NCBI GenBank assembly: GCA_947565255.1
Contig: CANOFI010000022.1
Location: 1 to 14,700 of the forward strand
Source: an uncultured Lachnospiraceae bacterium
GTDB taxonomy: Bacteria > Bacillota > Clostridia > Lachnospirales > Lachnospiraceae
DNA length: 14,700 nucleotides
Direction: 5' to 3'
A model generated the notes under the pieces. That model saw only the letters and a list, made by a program, of their open reading frames with translations, was not told where the DNA came from and searched no databases. Of the stretch, positions 9,001-14,700 are shown in pieces. A program made the translations under genes and the position numbers. The number at the start of each line of letters is the position of its first letter. The stretch's first letter is position 1.

Positions 9001-9067
9001 TGTCATTCCAGGACCAAAACGGAATCGGACGGAATTTGTTGGAAGGATTTTTAAATTCCTGAAACAT
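6032..9067 (-). CDS. GH106-like glycoside hydrolase (alpha-L-rhamnosidase-related), cytoplasmic
   Basis: A 1011-residue protein with the N-terminal pattern of the GH106 / alpha-L-rhamnosidase-like superfamily: PFWSWND (16-22), GGYFMHARSGL (42-52) and AWSYDEEGWPSG (79-90), then FFTDEPRL near 210 and a long TIM-barrel-type region. The C-terminal third is beta-rich and ends in a galactose-binding-like module (VKLYVNGRFV, PYDVDITDA). No signal peptide or membrane segment is visible, so it should act on substrates already imported. AAGGAGG precedes the ATG at 9067; the longest frame adds ten residues upstream of that site. It lies 36 bases after the UroD-like gene, clearly in one operon, and 25 bases before the sensor kinase. 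Substrate and catalytic residues cannot be assigned with confidence; many clostridial members of this superfamily are uncharacterised. Confidence 0.78.
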   Translation of the reverse strand: MFQEFKNPSNKFRPIPFWSWNDKLEVEELKYQINQMKNARVGGYFMHARSGLKTPYLSEEWFDCIRAGIEEGKKTGLEAWSYDEEGWPSGFAGGIVPEMSEDYHAKFISLEKHKSMGEVDIEHMIGCYLMCEETHSYEMLDMGQEYVCKENEVILAVRRNANQFYIDTLNKRAVDAFLQCTHEEYYKRFGDDFGTYMKGFFTDEPRLTCDRFLDLAWSDDLPGAFLQMYGYDIVEKIPALYYETDGYEKVRYDFWSLVSYLFVHNFMKNIYDWCEAHNCKLTGHVMMEESIFSQMTSTAGVMPFYEYEHTPGIDWLRRPIASPVVPKQVGSAACQLGKKQVLTESFALSGWDVSFEELKWIAEWQFVNGVNQICQHLQGYTIKGVRKRDYPPSLFTQQTWWEEYGKFNDYLGRLCVVLSEGDQQADVLLLHPMHSGYVLYNGTRTDAIRELDEKFTEASELLSGLHISYHFGDETLIKKYGDVKEDTFVVGRIGYKTVILPQMYAMNARTVELLTQFVKNGGTVLCLDRFPTYTNGDMELLKALESKVARADRSNIRALMGEKHLLALSIAENGREVESISYQIRDTEHGTILFMVNHDQTRSYHTVVRALSRTGCVKRMIAESGDVVSVPFWTEDGDTVFELEFEPMQSYVILLEDAKDGAQFTKEELPVQKVSLSENWQIDKMDLNALTLDMCRYRIDDGEWQGPVAVIKLQGILLDLQRPCKVQLAFEFDVEADLEKNKEFYVVVEDASLYRIAVNGQDIQVKDAGWWKDKTFKKVDIKSAVKTGRNEIILETTFTQPQKVYDVLYGENVYETEINKITYDMEIENIYLLGDFGVVSKTPFVKGDRKALITDGPFVITDAPEGFTSSGFTMNGLLFFAGKMTISQKIQIEKEEGKRIILSRSRQKCPWVKLYVNGRFVKDSLWAPYDVDITDAAGDGINTVTLEVYASNRNLFGPHHNCNGECYNVGPESFTGKWSWVERKSEADATDIFDTEKDFWVDSYCFVEFGV

Positions 9068-9103
9068 ACAAACCTCCTTATTAACAATATTGACCATTTC
9101 TGT

Positions 9104-10222
9104 CTACGGCTGGAAGGTTCCCTTTACATCGCACCAGTTCTCCTCCGCATAGGCCATCAGCTTCTTCGCATCATCCATTGACATCGGATTAAAATAAAAA
9201 TACAGCTTATCCGAACCATATTTTTTTACAAGACGGTCGCAACCTGCAATCCAGTCGTCCACCGTCCCCGTGTACACTTTAATCCAAAGAGATTTGCCGG
9301 CACGGATGACCTTATCGTAAATCGCTTCTTCCCATTCTACCTGCGTCCCATCCGGCCCGTGGTCACCGCTTGTCCACTGCAGCGCATCGATCTCCTCAAT
9401 TTCCATCAGGGCATCCACATGGCGGATGGCGTCCGGCCCGTCCAGATGATACAGAACATAATCCAGCTGCGCAGCCTGCTGCCGGAGCGGTTCCTGAATA
9501 AAATCCCGAAACATCTGCGGGGACATCATCGCCGAAAAATCACACTGCAGCTTCGCCGTCTTGCCCGGCCCCCAGATAGAAAACATCGTATAGGAGGAAC
9601 CGCCGTCCGGCGTCTTAATAATATCATAAAAACGATTATAAAACTCAAAATAGCTGTCCTGAACCTGCTTAATTCTTTCCTCAATCTCCTCCGGCTCGTC
9701 CATCATGTCAAAAATCATGTCCTGCGCCCCCCGCATGGAAGCCAGCACGTCCACATTTTCCATAAGGTCGGGAATGTTCACCAGAAAATCTCCCTTAGAC
9801 AGCTCCTGACATTTCTTAATCAAATCAATGTGCATTTGAAACCACTTATTTTCCGGGTCAAATTTCAGCGGCGGAATTTCTTCCCAGTCCTCCACAAATT
9901 CATTAAACCATACCGTGCGCTCCTGCCATGTAATTTCACATCCTAAGTACGCCGCAATGGAGCCCGGCCCGAAATCCGCAAATAAGCTCGGAAAGGATTC
10001 TCCCATCCATTCTATATTTTCTGCCCAGTTGCGGTAATGCGCCACAATCTTTTCTGCATTGGTATATCGTTCTTCCAGATTCGCATAGTTGTACTTTGGG
10101 TCGAGCGGCGGCTGCGGTCCCTTCTTTGCCATGACCATCATAATCGGCCGCCCTGTATTCTTATGATTCCACCAGTTTATAAATTTCTCCTGTGCTGCCT
10201 CCCAGTTTTTCTTGTAATTCAT
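9104..10222 (-). CDS. Uroporphyrinogen decarboxylase-superfamily protein (MtaA/CmuA-like, uncharacterised)
   Basis: A 372-residue cytoplasmic protein resembling the UroD-like group of methyltransferases (MtaA/CmuA; some relatives are labelled trimethylamine corrinoid protein 2). Visible features are ESFPSLFADFGPGSIAAYLG (about 75-94), IPDLMENVDVLASMRG (about 150-165) and YHLDGPDAIRHVD (258-270). Corrinoid methyltransferases usually have an HxC zinc motif at the last site; here it reads HLD, with Asp where Cys is expected, and no second cysteine is obvious. The heme-pathway UroD N-terminal signature is also absent, so neither activity can be assumed. AAGGAGG lies 6 bases before the ATG at 10222; a longer frame adds 13 residues. 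No corrinoid-binding protein gene is nearby. Tight linkage to the GH106-like gene suggests a role in carbohydrate or glycoside catabolism. Confidence 0.75.
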   Translation of the reverse strand: MNYKKNWEAAQEKFINWWNHKNTGRPIMMVMAKKGPQPPLDPKYNYANLEERYTNAEKIVAHYRNWAENIEWMGESFPSLFADFGPGSIAAYLGCEITWQERTVWFNEFVEDWEEIPPLKFDPENKWFQMHIDLIKKCQELSKGDFLVNIPDLMENVDVLASMRGAQDMIFDMMDEPEEIEERIKQVQDSYFEFYNRFYDIIKTPDGGSSYTMFSIWGPGKTAKLQCDFSAMMSPQMFRDFIQEPLRQQAAQLDYVLYHLDGPDAIRHVDALMEIEEIDALQWTSGDHGPDGTQVEWEEAIYDKVIRAGKSLWIKVYTGTVDDWIAGCDRLVKKYGSDKLYFYFNPMSMDDAKKLMAYAEENWCDVKGTFQP

Positions 10223-10291
10223 AGTATCCTCCTTGTCACATATCTTTTTCCGGCAATCCATCCTGCCGTTTTTTCACATTACGCGGTTTTC

Positions 10292-10332
10292 CTTCCAGAG
10301 CGTGTCTGAAAGATACTTTCCGTCAGATGCGC
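10292..10332 (-). promoter_or_regulatory. Leader with two mutually exclusive stem-loops before the UroD-like/GH106-like operon
   Basis: In the minus-strand RNA the segment CUUUCAGA (10312-10305) can pair completely, with one G-U, with UCUGGAAG (10299-10292) around a 5-base loop. It can instead pair upstream with an imperfect arm at about 10315-10332 (GCGCAUCUG...AAAG). The two folds share the same strand, as in an attenuator or anti-terminator. There is no U tract after either fold and no recognised riboswitch class, so this is only suggestive. No convincing sigma-A promoter was found between the lipoprotein stop and the UroD-like start. Confidence 0.25.
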
Positions 10333-10364
10333 CTCACAAAAAGTCCTGTGCCCCGCAGCAAACG

Positions 10365-10940
10365 CTATTGCAGCAGGGTGTCGCCAAAGTTTACAATCTG
10401 CCAGTTTTCGTTAATCTTCCCGACTGCAATGTCTACTTCATAATCTTTAGTACCCTTGTTCCCTTTTAAATGCACCGCTACTTCCATATCATAGGCCTCA
10501 TCAATCGTATCCTTGCTCCCAAATGTCGAAATCGTATCCTGATAAACTTCCATTCCCTCTCCCGACACAGCATCGAGCCTGGTAATCTCATAGGTCCATG
10601 TTATGTTCTCGCCGCATGTCTCCTTATACTCTTCTGCAATTTTCTGAAAATGGTCTTCCTCCGTCAGAACAGACCTCATCAGCCCCCGCATATAATGAAA
10701 CAAATCCAGAAACTGTTCCACGTCCGCATTAATCTTTGACTCGCACAGTACGTCAATCGCTTTCTCATATGTGCTCAGATCCTGTGTGAGAACCTCGTCG
10801 GAATTGTCAAACAAATCTTCTTCCGGTTCTGCTGTAGCCACGGGGCTCTCATTCGTTTTACTGCTCTTTTTGCCGCACCCCGCCGCAGATGCAACTACAA
10901 CTGCAAAAACTGTAACAAACATTAATATTTTCTTTTTCAT
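10365..10940 (-). CDS. Small secreted lipoprotein, unknown function
   Basis: A 191-residue predicted lipoprotein. A charged MKKK start and hydrophobic stretch (about 5-20) lead to SAAGC, placing the lipidated cysteine at residue 22; alanine at the -3 position is a little off consensus. A low-complexity linker rich in Ser, Thr, Glu and Asp (about 23-50) follows. The rest alternates helix and strand and ends in VGKINENWQIVNFGDTLLQ, a pattern seen in NTF2-like/DUF4878-type lipoproteins, though this is weak. GAGAGG is just before the ATG. It has its own sigma-A promoter, diverges from the sorted surface-protein operon, and lies 142 bases upstream of the UroD-like gene. It could be part of that operon or stand alone. 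No substrate-binding-protein fold is evident. Confidence 0.8.
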   Translation of the reverse strand: MKKKILMFVTVFAVVVASAAGCGKKSSKTNESPVATAEPEEDLFDNSDEVLTQDLSTYEKAIDVLCESKINADVEQFLDLFHYMRGLMRSVLTEEDHFQKIAEEYKETCGENITWTYEITRLDAVSGEGMEVYQDTISTFGSKDTIDEAYDMEVAVHLKGNKGTKDYEVDIAVGKINENWQIVNFGDTLLQ

Positions 10941-11018
10941 TTCCTCTCACCTTTCAAAAATCCTGTTATATATTAATGATAAAAGACGTCATAAATCTTA
11001 CCAGTACCGCCTACTATA

Positions 11019-11047
11019 GTTATAACATTATCTCCCTTTTCCGTCAA
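11019..11047 (-). promoter_or_regulatory. Sigma-A promoter of the lipoprotein gene
   Basis: On the minus strand TTGACG (11047-11042) is followed after 17 bases by TATAAC (11024-11019). The leader to the lipoprotein start is about 70 bases. The promoter faces away from the XrtG operon promoter, about 97 bases off across an AT-rich stretch. Confidence 0.65.
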
Positions 11048-11143
11048 GAAATGATTGTGCTTTTTCACAGTACATTTAAAAAGAGAAACCATTTCAACAA
11101 ACTAAATTTTTTTCAAAATCAAAATTAATCTGCATAAAACCTA

Positions 11144-11172
11144 TTGACGAATAGCAAAATGTTCGATAAAAT
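11144..11172 (+). promoter_or_regulatory. Sigma-A promoter of the surface-protein/XrtG/glycosyltransferase operon
   Basis: TTGACG (11144-11149) and TAAAAT (11167-11172) are 17 bases apart, giving a leader of about 60 bases. The upstream 80 bases are rich in A and T runs and could act as an UP element. The leader contains two direct TATAAG copies (about 11189 and 11205) of unknown meaning. No riboswitch was recognised. Confidence 0.7.
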
Positions 11173-11239
11173 ATAAACAAAAACATTTTATAAGAAGAAA
11201 CTCGTATAAGTTAAACTAATTGAAATGGATGTGATAAAT

Positions 11240-12868
11240 ATGAGAAAAAATTTGGGGATACGAAAAAAACTTGCTGCCATATGCTGTACGTTTACTTTAT
11301 GCGCGGCAAATTTTGTGAGCATGCAGATGCCGGTACAGGCTGCTGCAGTTAATGTAGACGGCAACCCGCAGGAGTGGAAGGATATCGCTTTTCTTTCTTC
11401 AAACGATTCCAAGATTGCCGGCTGGAAAACTGCCAAAGATGATACATTCATATATTTTTATGTATCGCAGAACGGCGGCAATGACTGGGGACTTCCCATT
11501 ACAGATACCCACATAAACATCCGGTATGACAGCGGCCGTTCGGACCGGTCCGGTGCAATTTATTTTACACCGATGATGCAGGCCATTAAGGATGCCTATT
11601 ATGGAGATGTGGCTGATACAAAGATTTCTTTTGTCAGAAGCCAGGAAGCCAATAAGTACGATATTGAATTTGCAATTCCGCAGAGCTTTTTTACAGAGGA
11701 AGCGTTTACCATTCAGTACTGCGGTGCAGAAATGAAAAGCGCAGACATTCCTGATATCACTTCCATGGAAGAACCGGAGGAAGAGACCGCTGTATACAAA
11801 GGTATTAAGATTGACGGAAACTTTTCAGACTGGAATGCGGTCGCAAAGACAGATTTAGACAGAGAAGCGGTTGTTCAGACGGCTGTTGTATTTGACGGCG
11901 ACTATTTTTACATTTACATAAAAGAGAATTTTGAAGGCGCAGCCACATGGTCCGGCGAACGGGAGGACGGTAAATTTACCATTCATACAGATTCCGGAAG
12001 AGATACCATTTTTAAATTAAACACAACTTCCATCGAAGGAATTAAAAATGCAACGGTAGCGCATTCCAACTTACAGTATGAAATTGCAATACCTGCTTCT
12101 GCTATCAAGCCATACAAGCAGACTGTTTCTTTCGGATATTATATGGAAGATACCATGCTGATTGAGAATGTTGCCAACCTCCGGGAAACAGAAGAAGAGA
12201 CAAAGAACCGGACCTTTGACGGAATTCAGTATGACGGCGTATATTCCGACTGGAGTTTCTATCCGCATCATCTGATTGAATATGCGACAAACGGTACACA
12301 CGATGCTTCGGATGCCGAAGGTGCGCTTTATACAAAGGATGCCACCTTATATGGACATGTGCGTGTATTGATTGACAAGAGAGGGAACAATGAATTTTCT
12401 CCATTCTGCATCCGTCTGAATGAAAACGATAAAACAACCTTGAATTTCCGGCTTTGCTTCGCGGACGAGAACGGTGAGCTGAATCTTGACCCATCAACCA
12501 TTGACAATCTTGAGGCGGGCACATATGAGCTTTACATCCGGGATTATCAGGATGGTTCGACCGTTCATAACGTAAACAATCCGGAATGTCCTGTCTACGG
12601 AAAGGCATATATCACTTTAGAGCGGACTGCTGACGGAGCGTTTGTCTCTGATGAAATGGAATATCAGATTGACCTGAAGAAGGTTGCTGCGCATTTTAAC
12701 ATGGATGAGACAGATATGAAGCTGATTCAGGCAAAATATATTGAAATCGGCGACGAGTGGGTTTCTATCGGCGGAACATCAACCGGTGCATGGATGGGCA
12801 TTGGCATCTGCGGCGCCGTAGTGCTTGGTGTACTGGTATACAGAAAAAAGAAATCTAAGGTGGCTTAA
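11240..12868 (+). CDS. Secreted three-module protein with Firmicu-CTERM-like sorting tail, likely XrtG substrate
   Basis: A 542-residue exported protein. Residues 1-35 form a signal peptide (basic MRKNLGIRKK, hydrophobic core, cleavage probably near VQAAA). Three modules follow, each opening with the same motif: DGNPQEW (40-46), DGNFSDW (192-198) and DGVYSDW (332-338). This is the lead motif of CBM9/DOMON-like beta-sandwich domains. Acidic linkers (MEEPEEET, ETEEET) separate them. The C-terminus has GGTSTGAWMG (511-520), a hydrophobic helix and the basic end RKKKSKVA. There is no LPxTG, so classical sortase is unlikely; the tail fits the Firmicu-CTERM type paired with XrtG. GGATGTGAT, one mismatch from an extended Shine-Dalgarno, lies 4 bases before this ATG; the upstream ATG overlaps it. 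The exosortase gene starts 2 bases after the stop. Carbohydrate binding is inferred only. Confidence 0.85.
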   Translation: MRKNLGIRKKLAAICCTFTLCAANFVSMQMPVQAAAVNVDGNPQEWKDIAFLSSNDSKIAGWKTAKDDTFIYFYVSQNGGNDWGLPITDTHINIRYDSGRSDRSGAIYFTPMMQAIKDAYYGDVADTKISFVRSQEANKYDIEFAIPQSFFTEEAFTIQYCGAEMKSADIPDITSMEEPEEETAVYKGIKIDGNFSDWNAVAKTDLDREAVVQTAVVFDGDYFYIYIKENFEGAATWSGEREDGKFTIHTDSGRDTIFKLNTTSIEGIKNATVAHSNLQYEIAIPASAIKPYKQTVSFGYYMEDTMLIENVANLRETEEETKNRTFDGIQYDGVYSDWSFYPHHLIEYATNGTHDASDAEGALYTKDATLYGHVRVLIDKRGNNEFSPFCIRLNENDKTTLNFRLCFADENGELNLDPSTIDNLEAGTYELYIRDYQDGSTVHNVNNPECPVYGKAYITLERTADGAFVSDEMEYQIDLKKVAAHFNMDETDMKLIQAKYIEIGDEWVSIGGTSTGAWMGIGICGAVVLGVLVYRKKKSKVA

Positions 12869-12870
12869 AT

Positions 12871-13467
12871 ATGAGTCCGATAATAGGAATCGCAATACTA
12901 ATACTATGGCTTTACTTTTTAAGAGTCTTTCAAAAAGCTGAGCTTCCGGCATGGCACTTTATCTGGGGCTGCTGTGGACTGTTTGTCCTGATGATGATGT
13001 ATATCAGGCCAGTACTGACACAGCCGCTGGCCCAGGTTGTTGCTGCCATTGCCGGAGGCTTTGGTAACTTAACAGGGTTTTTTACTTCTTATTTCAAATA
13101 TGGTGTCATATTTGTCAATTCCGATGCGGGCGCTATTTCCCTTCTGATTGATTTTGAGTGCTCAGGAATTCTTGAAATTATGGCATTTGTTTCTTTGCTG
13201 GCATTTTTCAGGGCATATACGATATATGAGCGCGCCATTGTCGGCATTTTAGGGGTTGCCTATATTATTATGGCTAACGTTTTGCGCATCATTTCCATAT
13301 GTATGATTGTTTATGTGTTTGGTATGCCCGCATACAATGTGGCACATACGTTTATCGGCAGGCTGATTTTTTACGGTTTATCCGTTCTTCTATACTTTTT
13401 TGTCTTTACAAAGACACAGATTATACGCCAAAAGGTAGGAGGATTTAACTATGGGCTGGATAAATAA
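12871..13467 (+). CDS. xrtG: Exosortase-family membrane protease XrtG
   Basis: A 198-residue integral membrane protein with about six hydrophobic segments. The exosortase catalytic triad is visible in order: Cys97 in DFECSGILE, Arg139 in ANVLRI, and His159 in NVAHTFIGRLIFY. Exosortases are thought to cleave C-terminal sorting tails after secretion and transfer the protein to an acceptor. The short, Gram-positive form with a glycosyltransferase partner corresponds to XrtG. The family length (about 190) agrees. AAGGTGG just before the ATG lies in the end of the upstream gene, and the 3' end overlaps the glycosyltransferase start by 17 bases, so the three genes are translationally coupled. The adjacent tail-bearing protein is the obvious substrate. 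Cleavage by XrtG is inferred from family and context. Confidence 0.88.
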   Translation: MSPIIGIAILILWLYFLRVFQKAELPAWHFIWGCCGLFVLMMMYIRPVLTQPLAQVVAAIAGGFGNLTGFFTSYFKYGVIFVNSDAGAISLLIDFECSGILEIMAFVSLLAFFRAYTIYERAIVGILGVAYIIMANVLRIISICMIVYVFGMPAYNVAHTFIGRLIFYGLSVLLYFFVFTKTQIIRQKVGGFNYGLDK

Positions 13468-14656
13468 TTTTCTGGATTCGTTCCTTTTCTGGTCGGCATG
13501 GATTGTAATTCCTATATTGATGGAAATCGTTCCATCAATCGGAAGCGTCATTATCCTGTTTAAAAAACGGCTGTTTCCCCCGAAAACCGCTTTGCCAACC
13601 CTTCTTCCGGAAATTTCACTGATTATACCCATCTACAATTCCATGGATACACTTGAACAGTGCATCCGCTCGATTGATGTAAGCGACTATCCAAATACGC
13701 GTATCCGCATTTTTCTGGTCAATAACCAGGGGCAGGATGACAGTTTTCAGGTGTTCTGCGAATGCCAGCGCAAATATCCGGATTTGAAAATGCAGTGGCT
13801 GAATGCGAAACAGGGAAAATCCAAGGCATTGAATCTGGCGCTGTTTAACAGCGAGGGAAAATATATTGTCCACATCGACAGCGATGGACTTTTGGAACCT
13901 TCGGCACTCCGCAATCTGGTCTGCCGTTTTGAAACGGACCAGTCCATTGAGTGTATGACCGGAGTGATTATGACCGACCCGGAACAAATACAGAAATTTC
14001 CTTTGTTTCTCCCAAGGATTATCTGTAAACTGGAATTTCTGGAATATGCCCAGGCATTTTTGGCAGGCCGCAATTATGCTTCTGAAACCAATGCAATTTA
14101 TACGCTTTCCGGTGCCTTTTCCGCATTCCGCAAGTCTGCAGTGCTGAAATCGCAGCTTTATAATACGGATACCATTTGTGAGGATACACAGATTACGTTC
14201 CAGATGAAATATCTTATGAATATGAAGGTTTCCATCTGTGAGAACGCCATCTTTTTTGTTGACCCCATTGAGGATTTAAACAAACTGTATACACAGAGAC
14301 AGCGCTGGCAGCGCGGAAGTCTGGAGGTTTCCAAGCTCTTTTTAAAAAATGATATGAAGGCACGCCATATGTTTACCAATGTTGCGCTGCGCACGCTGGT
14401 CTATGACCATACGTTCGCATTTCCGCGCCTTATCTGGTATCTGGCGTTGTTTTGCCTGATTTGTATGAAATATTCCTTTAAGATGATTGGAATCTCTACA
14501 TTAATTATATTTATTTTGTATGATATAATCGGATTTTGTTATTATTTTTCTACGATTGGATTTTTAAAGGATTTCAAAAATCTCCGGAAATATTATGCAA
14601 AGCAGTGGTACATGATACCATTTCTTCCGTTTTTTAATCTGTTCGTCTTTTGTTAA
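13451..14656 (+). CDS. GT2 glycosyltransferase, exosortase G system-associated (possibly 3'-truncated)
   Basis: A membrane-anchored processive-type glycosyltransferase of 401 residues. TM1 is about 11-37. The GT2 catalytic domain has ISLIIPIYNS (55-64), DSDG (143-146, nucleotide-sugar/metal site), Glu244-Asp245 (CEDTQITF) as probable base, and QRQRW (282-286) as the acceptor/QxxRW motif. Further membrane segments lie at about 325-340 and 346-370. AGGAGG is 8 bases before the ATG, inside the end of xrtG. The partner family of XrtG (TIGR03111-type) is about 440 residues in my recollection, with more sequence after the PFLPFFNLFVF segment; this frame stops one codon later at FVFC. All catalytic motifs are present, so it may still work. 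It could make the glycan acceptor or modify the sorted protein; the sugar is unknown. Confidence 0.85.
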   Translation: MGWINNFLDSFLFWSAWIVIPILMEIVPSIGSVIILFKKRLFPPKTALPTLLPEISLIIPIYNSMDTLEQCIRSIDVSDYPNTRIRIFLVNNQGQDDSFQVFCECQRKYPDLKMQWLNAKQGKSKALNLALFNSEGKYIVHIDSDGLLEPSALRNLVCRFETDQSIECMTGVIMTDPEQIQKFPLFLPRIICKLEFLEYAQAFLAGRNYASETNAIYTLSGAFSAFRKSAVLKSQLYNTDTICEDTQITFQMKYLMNMKVSICENAIFFVDPIEDLNKLYTQRQRWQRGSLEVSKLFLKNDMKARHMFTNVALRTLVYDHTFAFPRLIWYLALFCLICMKYSFKMIGISTLIIFILYDIIGFCYYFSTIGFLKDFKNLRKYYAKQWYMIPFLPFFNLFVFC

Positions 14657-14700
14657 TTTTGCCATGATTTTTTCCTCCTATTGTAAGTATTACGCTGCTG
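14657..14700 (-). other. Tail with opposite-strand ribosome binding site and start codon; possible junction
   Basis: Read on the minus strand, AGGAGG is followed after 8 bases by ATG at 14665. The frame begins MAKLTKDEQIKKRKK but stops after 33 codons at 14564, because it runs antisense into the glycosyltransferase gene. The signal looks like the true 5' end of another gene whose body is not here. This suggests a rearrangement, insertion edge or assembly join close to 14650. Confidence 0.35.

Noticed and set aside
9359..9946. 195-codon plus-strand frame opposite the UroD-like gene
   Set aside because: It is antisense to a clear gene with a strong ribosome binding site, and its His/Leu/Arg-rich translation matches nothing recognisable.
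10251..10274. CGGCA/TGCCG hairpin plus T6 on the plus strand, terminator-like
   Set aside because: The stem is only 5 bp and no plus-strand gene lies upstream; probably chance.
11173..11239. Possible cyclic-di-GMP riboswitch in the surface-protein leader
   Set aside because: The leader is only about 60 bases and AT-rich, and none of the conserved GEMM-type elements is visible.
14564..14665. 33-codon minus-strand frame starting MAKLTKDEQ as a real small gene
   Set aside because: Most of it is antisense to the glycosyltransferase. It is treated as evidence of a junction rather than a gene.

Overview
The window looks like chromosomal DNA of an anaerobic, spore-forming, low-to-mid-GC Firmicute, most likely a Lachnospiraceae-type Clostridium relative. 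The reasons are a BofA-like sporulation protein, strong AGGAGG-type ribosome binding sites, sigma-A-type promoters with 17-base spacers, and a Gram-positive exosortase (XrtG) locus. No rRNA, tRNA, CRISPR array, transposase or phage gene was seen.

Left end (1-2075): a short bofA-like gene on the minus strand has a possible sigma-E promoter. It diverges from a solitary xylulokinase gene (xylB) on the plus strand with its own sigma-A promoter. A large hairpin follows xylB.

Middle (2153-10940): six genes lie on the minus strand. Read 5' to 3' they are a small lipoprotein, a uroporphyrinogen-decarboxylase-superfamily (MtaA/CmuA-like) protein, a large cytoplasmic GH106-like glycoside hydrolase, a membrane hybrid histidine kinase, a free-standing HPt protein, and a receiver/HD-GYP response regulator. 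The last three make a complete His-Asp-His-Asp phosphorelay whose output domain should hydrolyse cyclic-di-GMP. The kinase starts only 25 bases after the hydrolase stop, so it may be co-transcribed with the catabolic pair. A good internal sigma-A promoter lets the HPt and response regulator also be made separately.

Right end (11144-14700): a divergent plus-strand operon encodes a secreted protein with three DGxxxDW-type modules and a C-terminal sorting tail (Firmicu-CTERM-like), then the exosortase-family protease XrtG, then a GT2 glycosyltransferase of the XrtG-associated type. These fit together as a dedicated surface-protein processing and glycan system whose chemistry is poorly known. The glycosyltransferase frame stops earlier than I expect for its family, and the last 44 bases carry an opposite-strand ribosome binding site and start codon. 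The right edge may therefore be a rearrangement or assembly junction.

Start codons were moved inward from the longest open frame for bofA, the HPt gene, the GH106-like gene, the UroD-like gene and the sorted surface protein, because a clear ribosome binding site precedes the internal ATG in each case.
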